A stretch of DNA of 64,000 bases. It comes from CAVTUU01 sp045804965. GTDB taxonomy: Bacteria; Chloroflexota; Chloroflexia; Thermomicrobiales; UBA6265. The first letter of the stretch is position 1. Each line of letters starts with the position of its first letter. The position numbers were made by a program, and so were the translations under genes. This document shows positions 24,562 through 33,453 of the stretch, in pieces. The stretch covers positions 1 to 64,000 of the forward strand of contig JBJMMD010000027.1 of the NCBI GenBank assembly GCA_045804965.1. The letters are read 5' to 3'. Under the pieces are notes generated by a model. The model was not told the origin of the DNA. It searched no databases and saw only the letters and a list, made by a program, of their open reading frames with translations.

Positions 24562-27087
24562 TTACTTCGATTTCTTGGCTCCAGATTTGGCGTGCCCGTT
24601 TGAGTCTTTGGTGGGCACGTCGTAACCGTTGAGCTCGCCGAGCTGCTGGGGTTCTGGTTCGTCCTTGCGCTCAACGACCGTCATCGAGGCGACCTGTTCG
24701 TTGGGACCGAGACGCATCAGGGTCACGCCCTGAGTCGCCCGGCCGATGCGCGAGATTTGCGCGACCGGAATCCGGATCACCACGCCAGAAGTGTTCATCA
24801 TCATGATCGTGTCGTCCGGTTCGGCCATCGCCGCCGCGACGATATCCCCCGTTTTTTCAGTCAGGCGCATTGCGGTGACTCCTTTGCCACCCCGGTGAAT
24901 GCTGCGGTATTGCGAAATCGGCGTCCGTTTGCCAAGGCCGCGCTGGGAGACGACGAGGAGATCTCCGTCATCTCGCACGACGTCGAATGCGATGACCTTA
25001 TCGTTCTTGGCGAGGCGGATGCCGATAACCCCAGCGGCTGGCCGGCCCATAGGGCGGACATCGGTTTCCTTGAACTGGATCGCCTGTCCCTTCTGCGTGA
25101 CCATCATGACATTGTCTTTGCCACTCGTCATGCGGACCCAGGCAAGCTCGTCACTCGGCTCAAGGCCGATAGCGATCAAGCCTGACGACCGGACTGATTG
25201 AAACAGGGTGAGCGACGTCCGCTTCACGCGGCCAAGGCGAGTCGTGAAAAAGAGATATTCGGCCTCTTTGAAATCGCGGACACGCAAGAGCGTCGTTACG
25301 GTCTCGTCCGGTTGGATGTTGATCACATTGATGATCGGCACGCCCTTCGCGGTGCGGCCCGCATCGGGCAGCTCGTGGACCTTGACTTGGTAGACCTTGC
25401 CACGATTCGTGAAAACTAGGAGGGAATCCATGGTGTTCGCGGCCAGGATGTGCTGAACGCCATCCTCTTCTCGCATCGTCATGCCGGTGACGCCGCGCCC
25501 GCCCCGATGCTGTGTTCGGTACACATCGTCCGCGATCCGCTTGACATAGCCGCGGTTGGTGATCGTGACGAGAACGTCGACTTCGGGAATGAGGTCATAC
25601 TCGGTCAAGACGCCCGAAACATCCTGTATCCGCGTGCGGCGCTCATCGCCATATTTTTCCTTGAGCAGCGCCATGTCATTGCGAATCAGCCCGAGAATCT
25701 TCTGGGGGTCGGCGAGCAGTGATTCGAGATAGGCGATTTCTTTGAGAACTTCCTTGTACTCGTCCTCGATCTTCTTACGCTCGAGGGCAGCGAGGCGCGC
25801 GAGCCGCATGTCGAGAATCGCGTTCGCTTGAATTTCGCTGAGCGTGAACGCGGAGATCAAGTTTTGGCGGGCAGAGTCGGTCGTGCGGGATTTGCGAATG
25901 GTTTGGATCACCGCGTCGATATTGTCGAGCGCAATCTTGAGCCCCTCGAGCACGTGCGCCCTGCGCTTGGCGCGGTCAAGCTCGAATTCGGTCCGCCGCG
26001 TGATCACCTCTTGACGGTGGGTGATGTACTCCTGCAATGCCCGGCGCAAGCTGAGCACTCGCGGCTGGGTGCCGCGTTCGACTAGCGCGAGCATGTTCAC
26101 GCCAAACGTCTGCTGCAGCGCCGTGTGTTTGAAGAGGTTGTTCAAAACCTTCATCGGTTGCGCGTCGCGCTTGAGTTCGATTACGGCGCGCATGCCGGAG
26201 CGGTCAGACTCGTCACGGAGATCGCTGATACCGTCGAGCTTGCCTTCCTTGACAAGCTCGGCAATCCGCTCGAGGAGGGCGGCCTTATTTACCTGGTAAG
26301 GCAGCTCGGAAATGATGATCTGATATCTGTTGCCGCGAGGCGCCTCTTCGACGAAGGCTTTGGCGCGGATGACCACCCGGCCCCTGCCGGTGGCATAGGC
26401 GGCACGGATGCCCTCGCGACCGAGAATTGTGCCCCCGGTTGGGAAGTCCGGTCCCTGCACGATTTCCATGAGCTCATCGACGGTTGCTTCCGGATGGTCG
26501 AGCACGAAGACGACGGCATCGCACAACTCGTTGAGATTGTGCGGCGGGATGTTCGTCGCCATACCGACGGCGATGCCGGAGCTACCGTTAAGCAAGAGGT
26601 TTGGTAGCCGAGCCGGGAGGACGGATGGTTGCTGCATCGAAGCGTCGTAATTCGGCTGGAAATCGACAGTCTTCTTGTCGATATCGGCTAGAAGCTCGTC
26701 CGCGATCGCGGCTAACCGCGCTTCGGTGTATCGCATTGCGGCGGCGGAATCGCCGTCGACCGAGCCAAAGTTGCCCTGACCGTCAACAAGGGGATAGCGG
26801 AGTTGGAAATGCTGCGCCATGCGCACGAGCGTGTCGTAGGCGGCGGTATCGCTGTGAGGATGGTAGTTCTTGAGGACTTCGCCGACGATGCCGGCGCTCT
26901 TCCGATACCGAGATGAGGAACGTAATCCCATTTCATGCATCGCATACAAGACGCGACGCTGGACAGGTTTCAGACCGTCGCGAGCGTCTGGCAGCGCGCG
27001 TTGAACGATGACGCTCATCGCGTAGTCGAGATACGATGTCCGCATCTCAGATTCGATGCTCGCCAGACGAACGTTGCCGATTTCCAC
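24562..27087 (-). CDS. gyrA: DNA gyrase subunit A
   Basis: Breakage-reunion subunit of the type II topoisomerase that introduces negative supercoils. 841 residues. GTG start 27087 with AAGGG upstream. The catalytic Tyr is at about residue 120 in DGDSAAAMRYTEARLA. The quinolone-contact segment reads NYHPHSDTAAYDTLVRMAQ (about 74-92): Ser stands where E. coli has Gly81, Thr where it has Ser83, and Ala where it has Val85. The C-terminal beta-pinwheel has the GyrA box as QHRGGRGVTG (E. coli QRRGGKG), which marks gyrase A rather than ParC. The last 25 residues are Lys-rich. gyrB is not adjacent. A promoter with an extended -10 lies at 27139-27147. Confidence 0.97.
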   Translation of the reverse strand: MEIGNVRLASIESEMRTSYLDYAMSVIVQRALPDARDGLKPVQRRVLYAMHEMGLRSSSRYRKSAGIVGEVLKNYHPHSDTAAYDTLVRMAQHFQLRYPLVDGQGNFGSVDGDSAAAMRYTEARLAAIADELLADIDKKTVDFQPNYDASMQQPSVLPARLPNLLLNGSSGIAVGMATNIPPHNLNELCDAVVFVLDHPEATVDELMEIVQGPDFPTGGTILGREGIRAAYATGRGRVVIRAKAFVEEAPRGNRYQIIISELPYQVNKAALLERIAELVKEGKLDGISDLRDESDRSGMRAVIELKRDAQPMKVLNNLFKHTALQQTFGVNMLALVERGTQPRVLSLRRALQEYITHRQEVITRRTEFELDRAKRRAHVLEGLKIALDNIDAVIQTIRKSRTTDSARQNLISAFTLSEIQANAILDMRLARLAALERKKIEDEYKEVLKEIAYLESLLADPQKILGLIRNDMALLKEKYGDERRTRIQDVSGVLTEYDLIPEVDVLVTITNRGYVKRIADDVYRTQHRGGRGVTGMTMREEDGVQHILAANTMDSLLVFTNRGKVYQVKVHELPDAGRTAKGVPIINVINIQPDETVTTLLRVRDFKEAEYLFFTTRLGRVKRTSLTLFQSVRSSGLIAIGLEPSDELAWVRMTSGKDNVMMVTQKGQAIQFKETDVRPMGRPAAGVIGIRLAKNDKVIAFDVVRDDGDLLVVSQRGLGKRTPISQYRSIHRGGKGVTAMRLTEKTGDIVAAAMAEPDDTIMMMNTSGVVIRIPVAQISRIGRATQGVTLMRLGPNEQVASMTVVERKDEPEPQQLGELNGYDVPTKDSNGHAKSGAKKSK

Positions 27088-27138
27088 GCTAAATTACCCT
27101 TTCTGAATGAACACAAGGATGCTTGCTGAGCCTGTTTC

Positions 27139-27147
27139 ATTATACCA
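27139..27147 (-). promoter_or_regulatory. gyrA promoter (extended -10)
   Basis: On the minus strand TGG-TATAAT, a perfect -10 hexamer with the TGN extension and no recognisable -35. Start near 27131, 44 nt before the GTG. Confidence 0.65.
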
Positions 27148-27328
27148 GATTTGGCGCAAAGAGGTTCCGTAACACGCGTTCGTACGCACCGTTTTGTCAT
27201 TTCCGGATCGTTAAGATCTCGCTTCCGAATCAGTAGAGCAAAAGTCGAATCCGAAGCGCGTGTTTCGTAAGTCGTTTGAGGATTTCGTCTGAGTTATCGA
27301 AACAGCTAGCGAGGCCAAACAATGAGCG

Positions 27329-27365
27329 CCGGACGCCTGAGAAGGCGTCCGGGGAGGGTTTTTTA
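27329..27365 (+). terminator. Strong hairpin with T-run on the plus strand
   Basis: Perfect 10-bp stem CCGGACGCCT (27329-27338) / AGGCGTCCGG (27343-27352) with a GAGA loop, then GGAGGG and six Ts ending at 27364. The T-run is on the plus strand, while both neighbours (gyrA and ino1) read on the minus strand; in their direction the hairpin follows the ino1 stop (27377) but has no U tract. It may end ino1 transcripts weakly, or end an unannotated plus-strand transcript. Confidence 0.55.
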
Positions 27366-27376
27366 CGCGTTATGGG

Positions 27377-28504
27377 TTACTCGGCGGGGAGGTCCACCTT
27401 CGTGCCCGACGTGTGCCCGTATACGTTGATAAATTCTTCGATTCGATCGCGCGCGATGTCGTCGTGGTATTGCTCAGGCGGCGACTTCATGAAATACGCT
27501 GACGGAGCATACAGCGCGCCGCCGATGCTGTTTTCCATGGCGAGCTTGGCGCACCGTACGGCGTCAATCACGACCCCCGCCGAGTTCGGTGAGTCCCAAA
27601 CTTCGAGCTTGAGCTCCATGTTCAGCGGCACGTCGCCAAAGGTGGTGCCTTCAATGCGAATGTGGCACCACTTCCGATCTTCGAGCCAGGGCACGTAATC
27701 GGAAGGACCGACGTGAATCGCGGTCGTCGGCAGCAAATAGTCGATCTGCGAGGTGACTGCGTTCGTTTTCGAGATCTTCTTCGAATCGAGCCGCTCGCGT
27801 TCCAGCATGTTCAAGAAGTCGGTATTTCCGCCGAAGTTGAGCTGATACGTACGGTCGATGCGGACACCGCGGTCAGCGAAGAGGCGGGAGAGCACGCGAT
27901 GGGTGATCGTCGCACCGACTTGACTCTTGATGTCGTCGCCGATGACCGGCAGCTTCTTTTCCTCAAAGCGCTTCTGCCAATATTCTTCGCGAGCGATGAA
28001 GACTGGAATGCAGTTCACGAATCCGCAACCGGCGTCGAGAATCTGTTCGACATACCACTTGGTTGCCATCTCGGAACCGACCGGCAGGTAGGAGACAACG
28101 ACGTCGGTCTTCGTCTCCTTGAGAATTTGGACGATATCGGCGGTTTTACCCGGGGCTTTGGTGATGACCTGGGAGAGATACTTGCCAAGACCATCGTGGG
28201 TCATGCCGCGCTCGACGGTGACGCCGAGGTTCGGCACATCCGCAAACTTGATTGTGTTGTTGGGCCCCGAGAAGATCGCCTCACTTAGATCTTTGCCGAC
28301 CTTTTCGGCATCGATGTCAAACGCGGCCGTGAATTCGATATCGCGAACGTGGTAACCGCCAAGGTTGACGTGCATGAGACCCGGAACGAACTCATCTTCA
28401 GGCGCATTCTGGTAATACTGCACCCCCTGGACCAGGGCCGATGCACAGTTGCCAACGCCAATGATGGCGACACGCACCTTTCGTTTTCCATTTTTCGTCG
28501 ACAA
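27377..28504 (-). CDS. ino1: Inositol-3-phosphate synthase
   Basis: Converts glucose 6-phosphate to inositol 3-phosphate with NAD, the first step to phosphatidylinositol-type lipids or inositol-derived solutes. 375 residues, as in bacterial and archaeal short forms. NAD-binding N-terminus VRVAIIGVGNCASALVQGVQ. Core segments PVFIAREEYWQKRFEEKKLP, then GDDIKSQVGATITHRVL and LNFGGNTDFLNM with the conserved Lys and Asn residues, then KLEVWDSPNSAGVVIDAVR. Start TTG 28504 is supported by AGGAGAG 8 nt upstream. It has its own promoter (28599-28627) overlapped by an inverted repeat, suggesting regulation. Confidence 0.95.
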   Translation of the reverse strand: MSTKNGKRKVRVAIIGVGNCASALVQGVQYYQNAPEDEFVPGLMHVNLGGYHVRDIEFTAAFDIDAEKVGKDLSEAIFSGPNNTIKFADVPNLGVTVERGMTHDGLGKYLSQVITKAPGKTADIVQILKETKTDVVVSYLPVGSEMATKWYVEQILDAGCGFVNCIPVFIAREEYWQKRFEEKKLPVIGDDIKSQVGATITHRVLSRLFADRGVRIDRTYQLNFGGNTDFLNMLERERLDSKKISKTNAVTSQIDYLLPTTAIHVGPSDYVPWLEDRKWCHIRIEGTTFGDVPLNMELKLEVWDSPNSAGVVIDAVRCAKLAMENSIGGALYAPSAYFMKSPPEQYHDDIARDRIEEFINVYGHTSGTKVDLPAE

Positions 28505-28580
28505 GCGATTTCTCTCCTGCTACGGCGCGGAAGTGGCTCGGCAAGAAGATTTGGCTGATCGCCGCACAGGCGAAGGCGCC

Positions 28581-28627
28581 GACTTCGCTTGAGTTCGAAG
28601 TCTAGTGGCCGAATGCCTAAGGGTCAA
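28581..28627 (-). promoter_or_regulatory. ino1 promoter with inverted-repeat operator
   Basis: On the minus strand, TTGACC (28627-28622), 17-nt spacer, TAGACT (28604-28599). A perfect inverted repeat GACTTCG (28581-28587) / CGAAGTC (28596-28602) covers the -10 and the expected start near 28592. This is a placement typical of a repressor operator. The regulator is unknown. Confidence 0.6.
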
Positions 28628-28647
28628 AATTCTCTTTAAGATTCAGT

Positions 28648-29697
28648 TTACGGCGAAAGTGGATTTCCACAATTGACGCAGAATTTCGCACCTTCCGCGT
28701 TTTCGTGGCCGCATTTGGGACAGGTCAGCGTCGCCAGCTGAATCTGCTTTCCGCAGTTTGGGCAGAATTTGGAACCAGCGATGACTTGCGCATGGCAATT
28801 CGGACAGGTGATTGTTTCGACTGCAGGCTCTGCCGCAGGCTTTTGCTGCATCGCCGAGCTCATTGACTCGGCCATGGATTGGCCAATAACCATGCCGGCG
28901 CCGAGCCCGGCGCCAGTCGCAGCGGCGCCGCTCGCGCCGCCAGGGTTATTGGCGGCGTCGCCAATCGCTTGTGCAGTCTTAAATTGCATGTAGGCGCTCA
29001 TGTCGCCAACGGCAGCCATGCCTGAACGCTCGTCGATAATTTTTTGGACGTCCTCGGGCGGGGTAATGGCGACGATCTGGAACGAAGTGAGTTGGAGTCC
29101 CAACCGCTCGAACGCATCGCCCAGCGAATTGCGCGCCGTGTCGGCAAGCTCCTTCGTCATTCCCGGCATGTCGAGCAAGGAGGCTTTGGAGTCACCGAGA
29201 AGGTCATTGAATTCGTTGATGACGACGCTTTTGAGATAGTCGTCGATTGCACCTGTCGAGTAAGCGCCGCGCGTGCCGACGATCTGCGTGACGAACTGTT
29301 GGGGATCGGCGACTTTCATCGAGTAGGTCCCGAACGCCCGCAGCCGGATCATGCCAAAATCTTTGTCGCGAAAGACTAGCGGTTGGGGCGTACCCCATTT
29401 CATGTCGGTAAATTCGCGCATTGACACAAAATAGACTTCGGCCGTAAAGGGTGACTTGCCGCCGAAGGGCAGACCAACCAAGGTAGTGAGCAGCGGAACG
29501 TTGTTCGTCGAAATCGTATGCCGGCCTGGTTCGAAAACATCTAGCGCCTTGCCGTCACGGAAGAAGACTGCCCGTTGATTTTCCCGGACGACAAGTTGAG
29601 AGCCGAGACGAAATTCGCCAGAGCCCGATTCGGGAACGCGGTGGACGATCTCGTCCGCTCGTTGATCAGGGACTTGGATGAGATCAATGACCGCCAT
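28648..29697 (-). CDS. SPFH-domain protein with C-terminal zinc ribbons (YdjI-like)
   Basis: 349 residues from ATG 29697 (MAVIDLIQVPDQRADEIVHR); GGAGG lies 10 nt upstream, better than the upstream GTG at 29742. The N-terminal two thirds are an SPFH/band-7 domain of the YdjI (virion-core-protein-like) kind: LVVRENQRAVFFRDGKALDV, then YFVSMREFTDMKWGTPQP. A Gly/Ala-rich linker (about 255-275) leads to tandem zinc ribbons CPNC/CPNCG and CPKCG/CVNCG. No TM segment. In Bacillus the ydjFGHI operon joins PspA with such a protein at the membrane. Here pspA lies 87 nt upstream on the same strand, followed further upstream by two more cluster members. Confidence 0.88.
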   Translation of the reverse strand: MAVIDLIQVPDQRADEIVHRVPESGSGEFRLGSQLVVRENQRAVFFRDGKALDVFEPGRHTISTNNVPLLTTLVGLPFGGKSPFTAEVYFVSMREFTDMKWGTPQPLVFRDKDFGMIRLRAFGTYSMKVADPQQFVTQIVGTRGAYSTGAIDDYLKSVVINEFNDLLGDSKASLLDMPGMTKELADTARNSLGDAFERLGLQLTSFQIVAITPPEDVQKIIDERSGMAAVGDMSAYMQFKTAQAIGDAANNPGGASGAAATGAGLGAGMVIGQSMAESMSSAMQQKPAAEPAVETITCPNCHAQVIAGSKFCPNCGKQIQLATLTCPKCGHENAEGAKFCVNCGNPLSP

Positions 29698-29784
29698 CGT
29701 CCATTCGCCTCCATCCCAGGAATTCGATCGCAGAAACGCCACAGTTGAGGGCGTTTCTGCGATCGACTTTGCTCCTCCGTCTCT

Positions 29785-30552
29785 CTATTGACCGCTTGAG
29801 CTGGCCTCGGCCGGCGCTTCAGCCGCCGTGGCGGCCCCGGTGGCGGGAGTCTCCGTTCCGGTTGAGCCGTCGGTCAATTCCCCGGCCGGCGAATCTAGCC
29901 CCGTACCGCCCTTCAACGCCTGGAGTTGGGATTCAATATCATCGTCGACGTCCAGCTCGCGGAATTGAGTCTCAAAGGACTCGTCGCCCATTTCGGTGAG
30001 CGCCGCGGCATGAGCTTCTGAACTGCGGATTTTACGCTCCATGCGGTCAAGGTCCGCTCCGGGATCCATCGGGGAAAAGGTTGAAACCTTCTCCGCGACC
30101 TTCTTCTGCGCTTGCGCTCGCCTGCTGCGCGCGATCAACACATCTCGCTGGCTCATGGTCGAGCTGTACTTCTGCTCGAGTTGACGCAGTTGCTGTTTGA
30201 GCTTCTCGACGGCCTGCTCTTGAACCGTCAACTGCTGCTGATAAACATTGGCATTCTGCTCGTTGTCACGTTTTCGCCGGAGCGCTTCCCGCGCCAGATC
30301 GTCTTTACCGGCATCGACGGCCTTTTGAGCCTTATTGCCCCATTCCAGAGCCAGCTTTCTGCTCTCCTCAAGGTCGATCTCGAGCTCTTTCTCTTGGGCG
30401 ATCATGGCCGCGACTTGCGACCGGGCAATGGTGCTATTGGACTGCATATCACGCAAGATCTGATCGAGCATCTTTTCTGGGTCTTCGGCGCGGTCAATGA
30501 GGTCGTTGACGTTGGCTCGAATGAGACTCGATAGTCGGTCCATGATTCCCAT
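29785..30552 (-). CDS. pspA: PspA/IM30 family membrane-stress protein
   Basis: ESCRT-III-like coiled-coil protein that assembles on stressed membranes. 255 residues from ATG 30552 (MGIMDRLSSLIRANVNDLID), chosen because GGAGG lies 7 nt upstream and this matches the amphipathic helix that starts PspA proteins. Helical from about 20 to 220: DPEKMLDQILRDMQ, then long heptads through QLTVQEQAVEKLKQQLRQLE. The last 40 residues are an Ala/Thr/Glu-rich disordered tail (TGTETPATGAATAAEAPAEA) not present in E. coli PspA. No phage-shock regulator PspF or PspC is near. It sits in a four-gene minus-strand cluster with zinc-ribbon and SPFH proteins. Confidence 0.92.
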   Translation of the reverse strand: MGIMDRLSSLIRANVNDLIDRAEDPEKMLDQILRDMQSNSTIARSQVAAMIAQEKELEIDLEESRKLALEWGNKAQKAVDAGKDDLAREALRRKRDNEQNANVYQQQLTVQEQAVEKLKQQLRQLEQKYSSTMSQRDVLIARSRRAQAQKKVAEKVSTFSPMDPGADLDRMERKIRSSEAHAAALTEMGDESFETQFRELDVDDDIESQLQALKGGTGLDSPAGELTDGSTGTETPATGAATAAEAPAEASSSGQ

Positions 30553-30655
30553 GTTCATGCCTCCGTTCGGATTGAAAAGATGAAGCCCCAAAGGCTCCAC
30601 GCATTTTGCCACATCAACTGCGTGGTTCAGGATTGCTGAGAAGTCGCCTCAATGA

Positions 30656-31639
30656 TCATCCCGCGGCGGGGAAGATCTCAACGTCGTCAAACGCGATCTC
30701 CTTCCCTTCAAACTGTTGACGCTCTCCGCCCCAGTCAAGCACGATCGTCAGCGATCCGCTGTTGCGGTTCATCGAAAAGGTAACCGATCGCGATTCCACC
30801 TTACGGCCGCCGGCGATTACTGACCCCGACCCCTTGAGTGGAGTGCCAAGCGAAGTTGAGGAGCCATCACCCTGGTCTTGGGCGGACGATTCTGTTTCGT
30901 TGACTAATGCGGGCGCCACTGTTTCCATCGATGGGACCAATAGCCACAGTTTTTTACTCTCATCGAGTCGGAAGAGCCGGAACGAATCCTGGCCGGCTTC
31001 GATGTCGATCCGACCGTCGACGACGTAGTTCTCGCCGGATATCGTCACGGCATCGCGCTCGTGGAGATCAAACATCTCCGGGGCGGCTCGGTTCTCGGTG
31101 GGAGCAATGACGGCTTGCACCGATTCGGGCGGGGCAGGTTTTGCGGTTTCAATCACTTGACTACGCGTTTCGAATCGCCGGTTGAGTTGACGACAGGCTT
31201 CAATACCAGCTGCCGCGGCTGTCGAGAGATCGGAACCGGACGCGTGGGCTCGCTCGAGCGCTTCAACGTATTTTGTGATGCCGGCGATATCGGCGAGCAA
31301 TGACTCGTCGAACTGTCGAATTTGGTCGAGCGCCTGCTCGTCGACATTGCGATCGCTGAACAGACCTCCGTATCCATAAGTGGCGGTGGAGACTCGGTTA
31401 ATAAGGCGGTGAAGCGATTGCGCGAACTCGTCCACTGGACCGACAGCGGCGATTTGACGCTGGTTTGCGAGAGACCTGGCGACAGTTTCAACTCGGTCCG
31501 CGAGCTCTCCGAGAGAGGCCGCCACTTTTTCACGGACCCGACGATCGGCGTCCCGCCGGTCTTCCTTTGTACGGTAGCCACGGTATCCTGGAATCGCATT
31601 GAGGATGTTGGAGAATGGATTCTGTGATTCGGTTGCCAT
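30656..31639 (-). CDS. PspA-cluster protein with DUF4178-like segment
   Basis: 327 residues, soluble. The N-terminal half is charged and helical (EDRRDADRRVREKVAASLGE, then ELADRVETVARSLANQ). The middle contains a beta-rich stretch, DAVTISGENYVVDGRIDIEA then SFRLFRLDESKKLWLLVPSM, which resembles DUF4178, a domain seen near PspA/YdjI genes in other bacteria. The C-terminus is also beta-rich (SVTFSMNRNSGSLTIVLDWG). The match is by eye only. It lies between pspA and a two-TM zinc-ribbon gene on the same strand, so it is probably part of the same membrane-stress complex. Start ATG 31639. Confidence 0.6.
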   Translation of the reverse strand: MATESQNPFSNILNAIPGYRGYRTKEDRRDADRRVREKVAASLGELADRVETVARSLANQRQIAAVGPVDEFAQSLHRLINRVSTATYGYGGLFSDRNVDEQALDQIRQFDESLLADIAGITKYVEALERAHASGSDLSTAAAAGIEACRQLNRRFETRSQVIETAKPAPPESVQAVIAPTENRAAPEMFDLHERDAVTISGENYVVDGRIDIEAGQDSFRLFRLDESKKLWLLVPSMETVAPALVNETESSAQDQGDGSSTSLGTPLKGSGSVIAGGRKVESRSVTFSMNRNSGSLTIVLDWGGERQQFEGKEIAFDDVEIFPAAG

Positions 31640-31674
31640 AGATGGCCCTCGTTCGGAGTCGACTTGTCAGACCG

Positions 31675-32202
31675 TTACGTGAGAAATATCTCGGCGCCAC
31701 AGTAAGGACACTTGATCAATCCCTTGCCGGCAAGCTGAAGTTCACCGCCACAATTGGGGCACTTCTGTTGACCTTGCAATTTTGAAGCCTCGACCGAGTA
31801 GAGCTCGCCTTTCGACCAATCGACATATCCACTGAATAGCCCTCGCCCGACTAAGTCATAGAGATTGCTTTGAACGTTGTCGCGCGTTGTTTTGAGCTCA
31901 AGCACCAGATCCGCGATCCCGACTTGTCCGCGCGTGCTGATAATGTCGAGCAAGCGACGTTGTTCTTGGACGCGTTCGATGTCTTTCGCTTCTGCGCGGC
32001 CTTTGGCCGTGAAATAGATTCCCGAGCCGACCAAAGGTATAACGAGGACGGCCAACAAAAAGGCCAGCGCAAAGATTGCGCCGGTCGTCTGGAGGCCGCC
32101 ATCGGAGCTCCAACTCGCCAGAATCCAAGCTCCGAGTACGAGACCGATGATCGCGCCCGCAGCGATGAGAAGAAGACCCACTAACCGTCCAGAAGCAGCC
32201 AT
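31675..32202 (-). CDS. Two-TM winged-helix/zinc-ribbon protein of the PspA cluster
   Basis: 175 residues, ATG 32202. Two N-terminal TM helices (LVGLLLIAAGAIIGLVLGAW and GAIFALAFLLAVLVIPLVGS) are followed by a basic helix, then a winged-helix-like domain (ERVQEQRRLLDIISTRGQVG, then DLVLELKTTRDNVQSNLYDL, about 75-130), and a C-terminal zinc ribbon CPNCGGELQLAGKGLIKCPY plus CGAEIF. It is comparable in role to the membrane-anchored zinc-ribbon YdjG/YdjH partners of PspA in Bacillus, though I do not claim direct homology. First gene of the cluster, with 35 nt to the next; 116 nt separate it from the glycosyltransferase gene upstream. Confidence 0.7.
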   Translation of the reverse strand: MAASGRLVGLLLIAAGAIIGLVLGAWILASWSSDGGLQTTGAIFALAFLLAVLVIPLVGSGIYFTAKGRAEAKDIERVQEQRRLLDIISTRGQVGIADLVLELKTTRDNVQSNLYDLVGRGLFSGYVDWSKGELYSVEASKLQGQQKCPNCGGELQLAGKGLIKCPYCGAEIFLT

Positions 32203-32318
32203 TCTTCGTCTTCAACCCCTCCGGCGTTTGCAGTCGACTCGCGCTCGCAGCGATGCGATGCTATCACGGACCTTAAGTTACTCGGCACACGTCTACGTTT
32301 GCTAGCTAATGGTCGGTT

Positions 32319-33443
32319 TCACTTCGCGCGTTGAGATTGGTCGCGTACCTCGATGAGAAGTCTCAGCGTCTCAACTGCGGTCTTCGACCACGAGAAATCG
32401 CGAACACGTTGTTTTCCCCCATCGATGAGCCGGAAGCGCTCGGTGTTGTCCGTCAACACGCGAATCAAGGCGCTGGCGATCTGGTCCACCGAGGTTGGAT
32501 CGACCAACAGCGCAGCCTCGCCCGCGATCTCCGGCAGCGAGCCTCGATTTGAGGTGACGACAGGCACTTCGCATGCCATTGCTTCGAGCACTGGCAACCC
32601 AAATCCTTCGTACAGCGAAGGAAAACAGAAGGCATCGGCGCCTGAATAAAGCGCGGTCAGGTCGCCCTCCGGGATATAGCCGAGGCGGTGAACCAGTTCC
32701 GGCCGGTCGAAGGTCTCGAGATCGCGCTCGAAATGCTCGCCAAGCCAACCAAACTTCCCTGCCACGACGAGCTTATGAGGCAATCCCGCGGACGCTAGGC
32801 GCGACACCGCCTCGGCGATGCGCGCGATGTTCTTGCGCGGCTGCACGGTGCCAACGAAGAGAACGAACCTATCAGGCAAATCATAGGCATTTCTTACCCT
32901 GTACACCTCTGCGGGTGACGCTCGGGAGAAAGTCCGGGAAATACCGTGGTGAATGACCCGAATCTTTGATTCCGGCACGTGATAATGCGCGATGAGATCC
33001 CGCTTGGTCGTATGCGAAATAGCGATGATCTTTGTCGCCGTGCGGCAGCTCCACCGCGTTGTCCAATCAAGCATGCGGCGCTGGTTGGGGGGATGCGCTT
33101 CGGGCTCGCACAGGTAGCCGAGGTCATGAACGGTGACGACTGAAGGTGGATGCCATAACGGAACAACATGTGAGGGAACGAATAGAACGCCCGGTGGCCG
33201 CCGTGCCATTTCCCACGACAAACGCACGTGCGTCCACAGCCTGGGAAATGGCATCTCGACATAATCGAAACTATCGAGTCCCACTTGTGGGGCAGTTGTC
33301 GCGTTGAGATAGACCCGAAGTTGCTCCTTAGTCTTAATCTCGGCAACCGCTCTCAAGAGCTGAAACGAATATGTTTCAGTGCCGGTGCGTTCACAAATGG
33401 TGAGGCGGCTGCCATCGATGCCGATAACGGGAGACCGAGTCAC
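32319..33443 (-). CDS. GT-B glycosyltransferase, family 4 type
   Basis: 374 residues from GTG 33443. Longer frames would run into fabZ; TTG 33449 is equally possible. Two Rossmann halves: N-terminal with VFVPSHVVPLWHPPSVVTVH, and C-terminal with FVLFVGTVQPRKNIARIAEA, then AFCFPSLYEGFGLPVLEAMA (the EGFGLPxLEAM donor motif) and PVVTSNRGSLPEIAGEAALL. Probably retaining and cytoplasmic, transferring a sugar from a nucleotide donor in envelope or exopolysaccharide synthesis; acceptor unknown. It begins 10 nt after the fabZ stop, so it is likely in one transcript with it. The C-terminus is complete. Confidence 0.88.
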   Translation of the reverse strand: MTRSPVIGIDGSRLTICERTGTETYSFQLLRAVAEIKTKEQLRVYLNATTAPQVGLDSFDYVEMPFPRLWTHVRLSWEMARRPPGVLFVPSHVVPLWHPPSVVTVHDLGYLCEPEAHPPNQRRMLDWTTRWSCRTATKIIAISHTTKRDLIAHYHVPESKIRVIHHGISRTFSRASPAEVYRVRNAYDLPDRFVLFVGTVQPRKNIARIAEAVSRLASAGLPHKLVVAGKFGWLGEHFERDLETFDRPELVHRLGYIPEGDLTALYSGADAFCFPSLYEGFGLPVLEAMACEVPVVTSNRGSLPEIAGEAALLVDPTSVDQIASALIRVLTDNTERFRLIDGGKQRVRDFSWSKTAVETLRLLIEVRDQSQRAK

Positions 33444-33453
33444 CGTCAACGAG

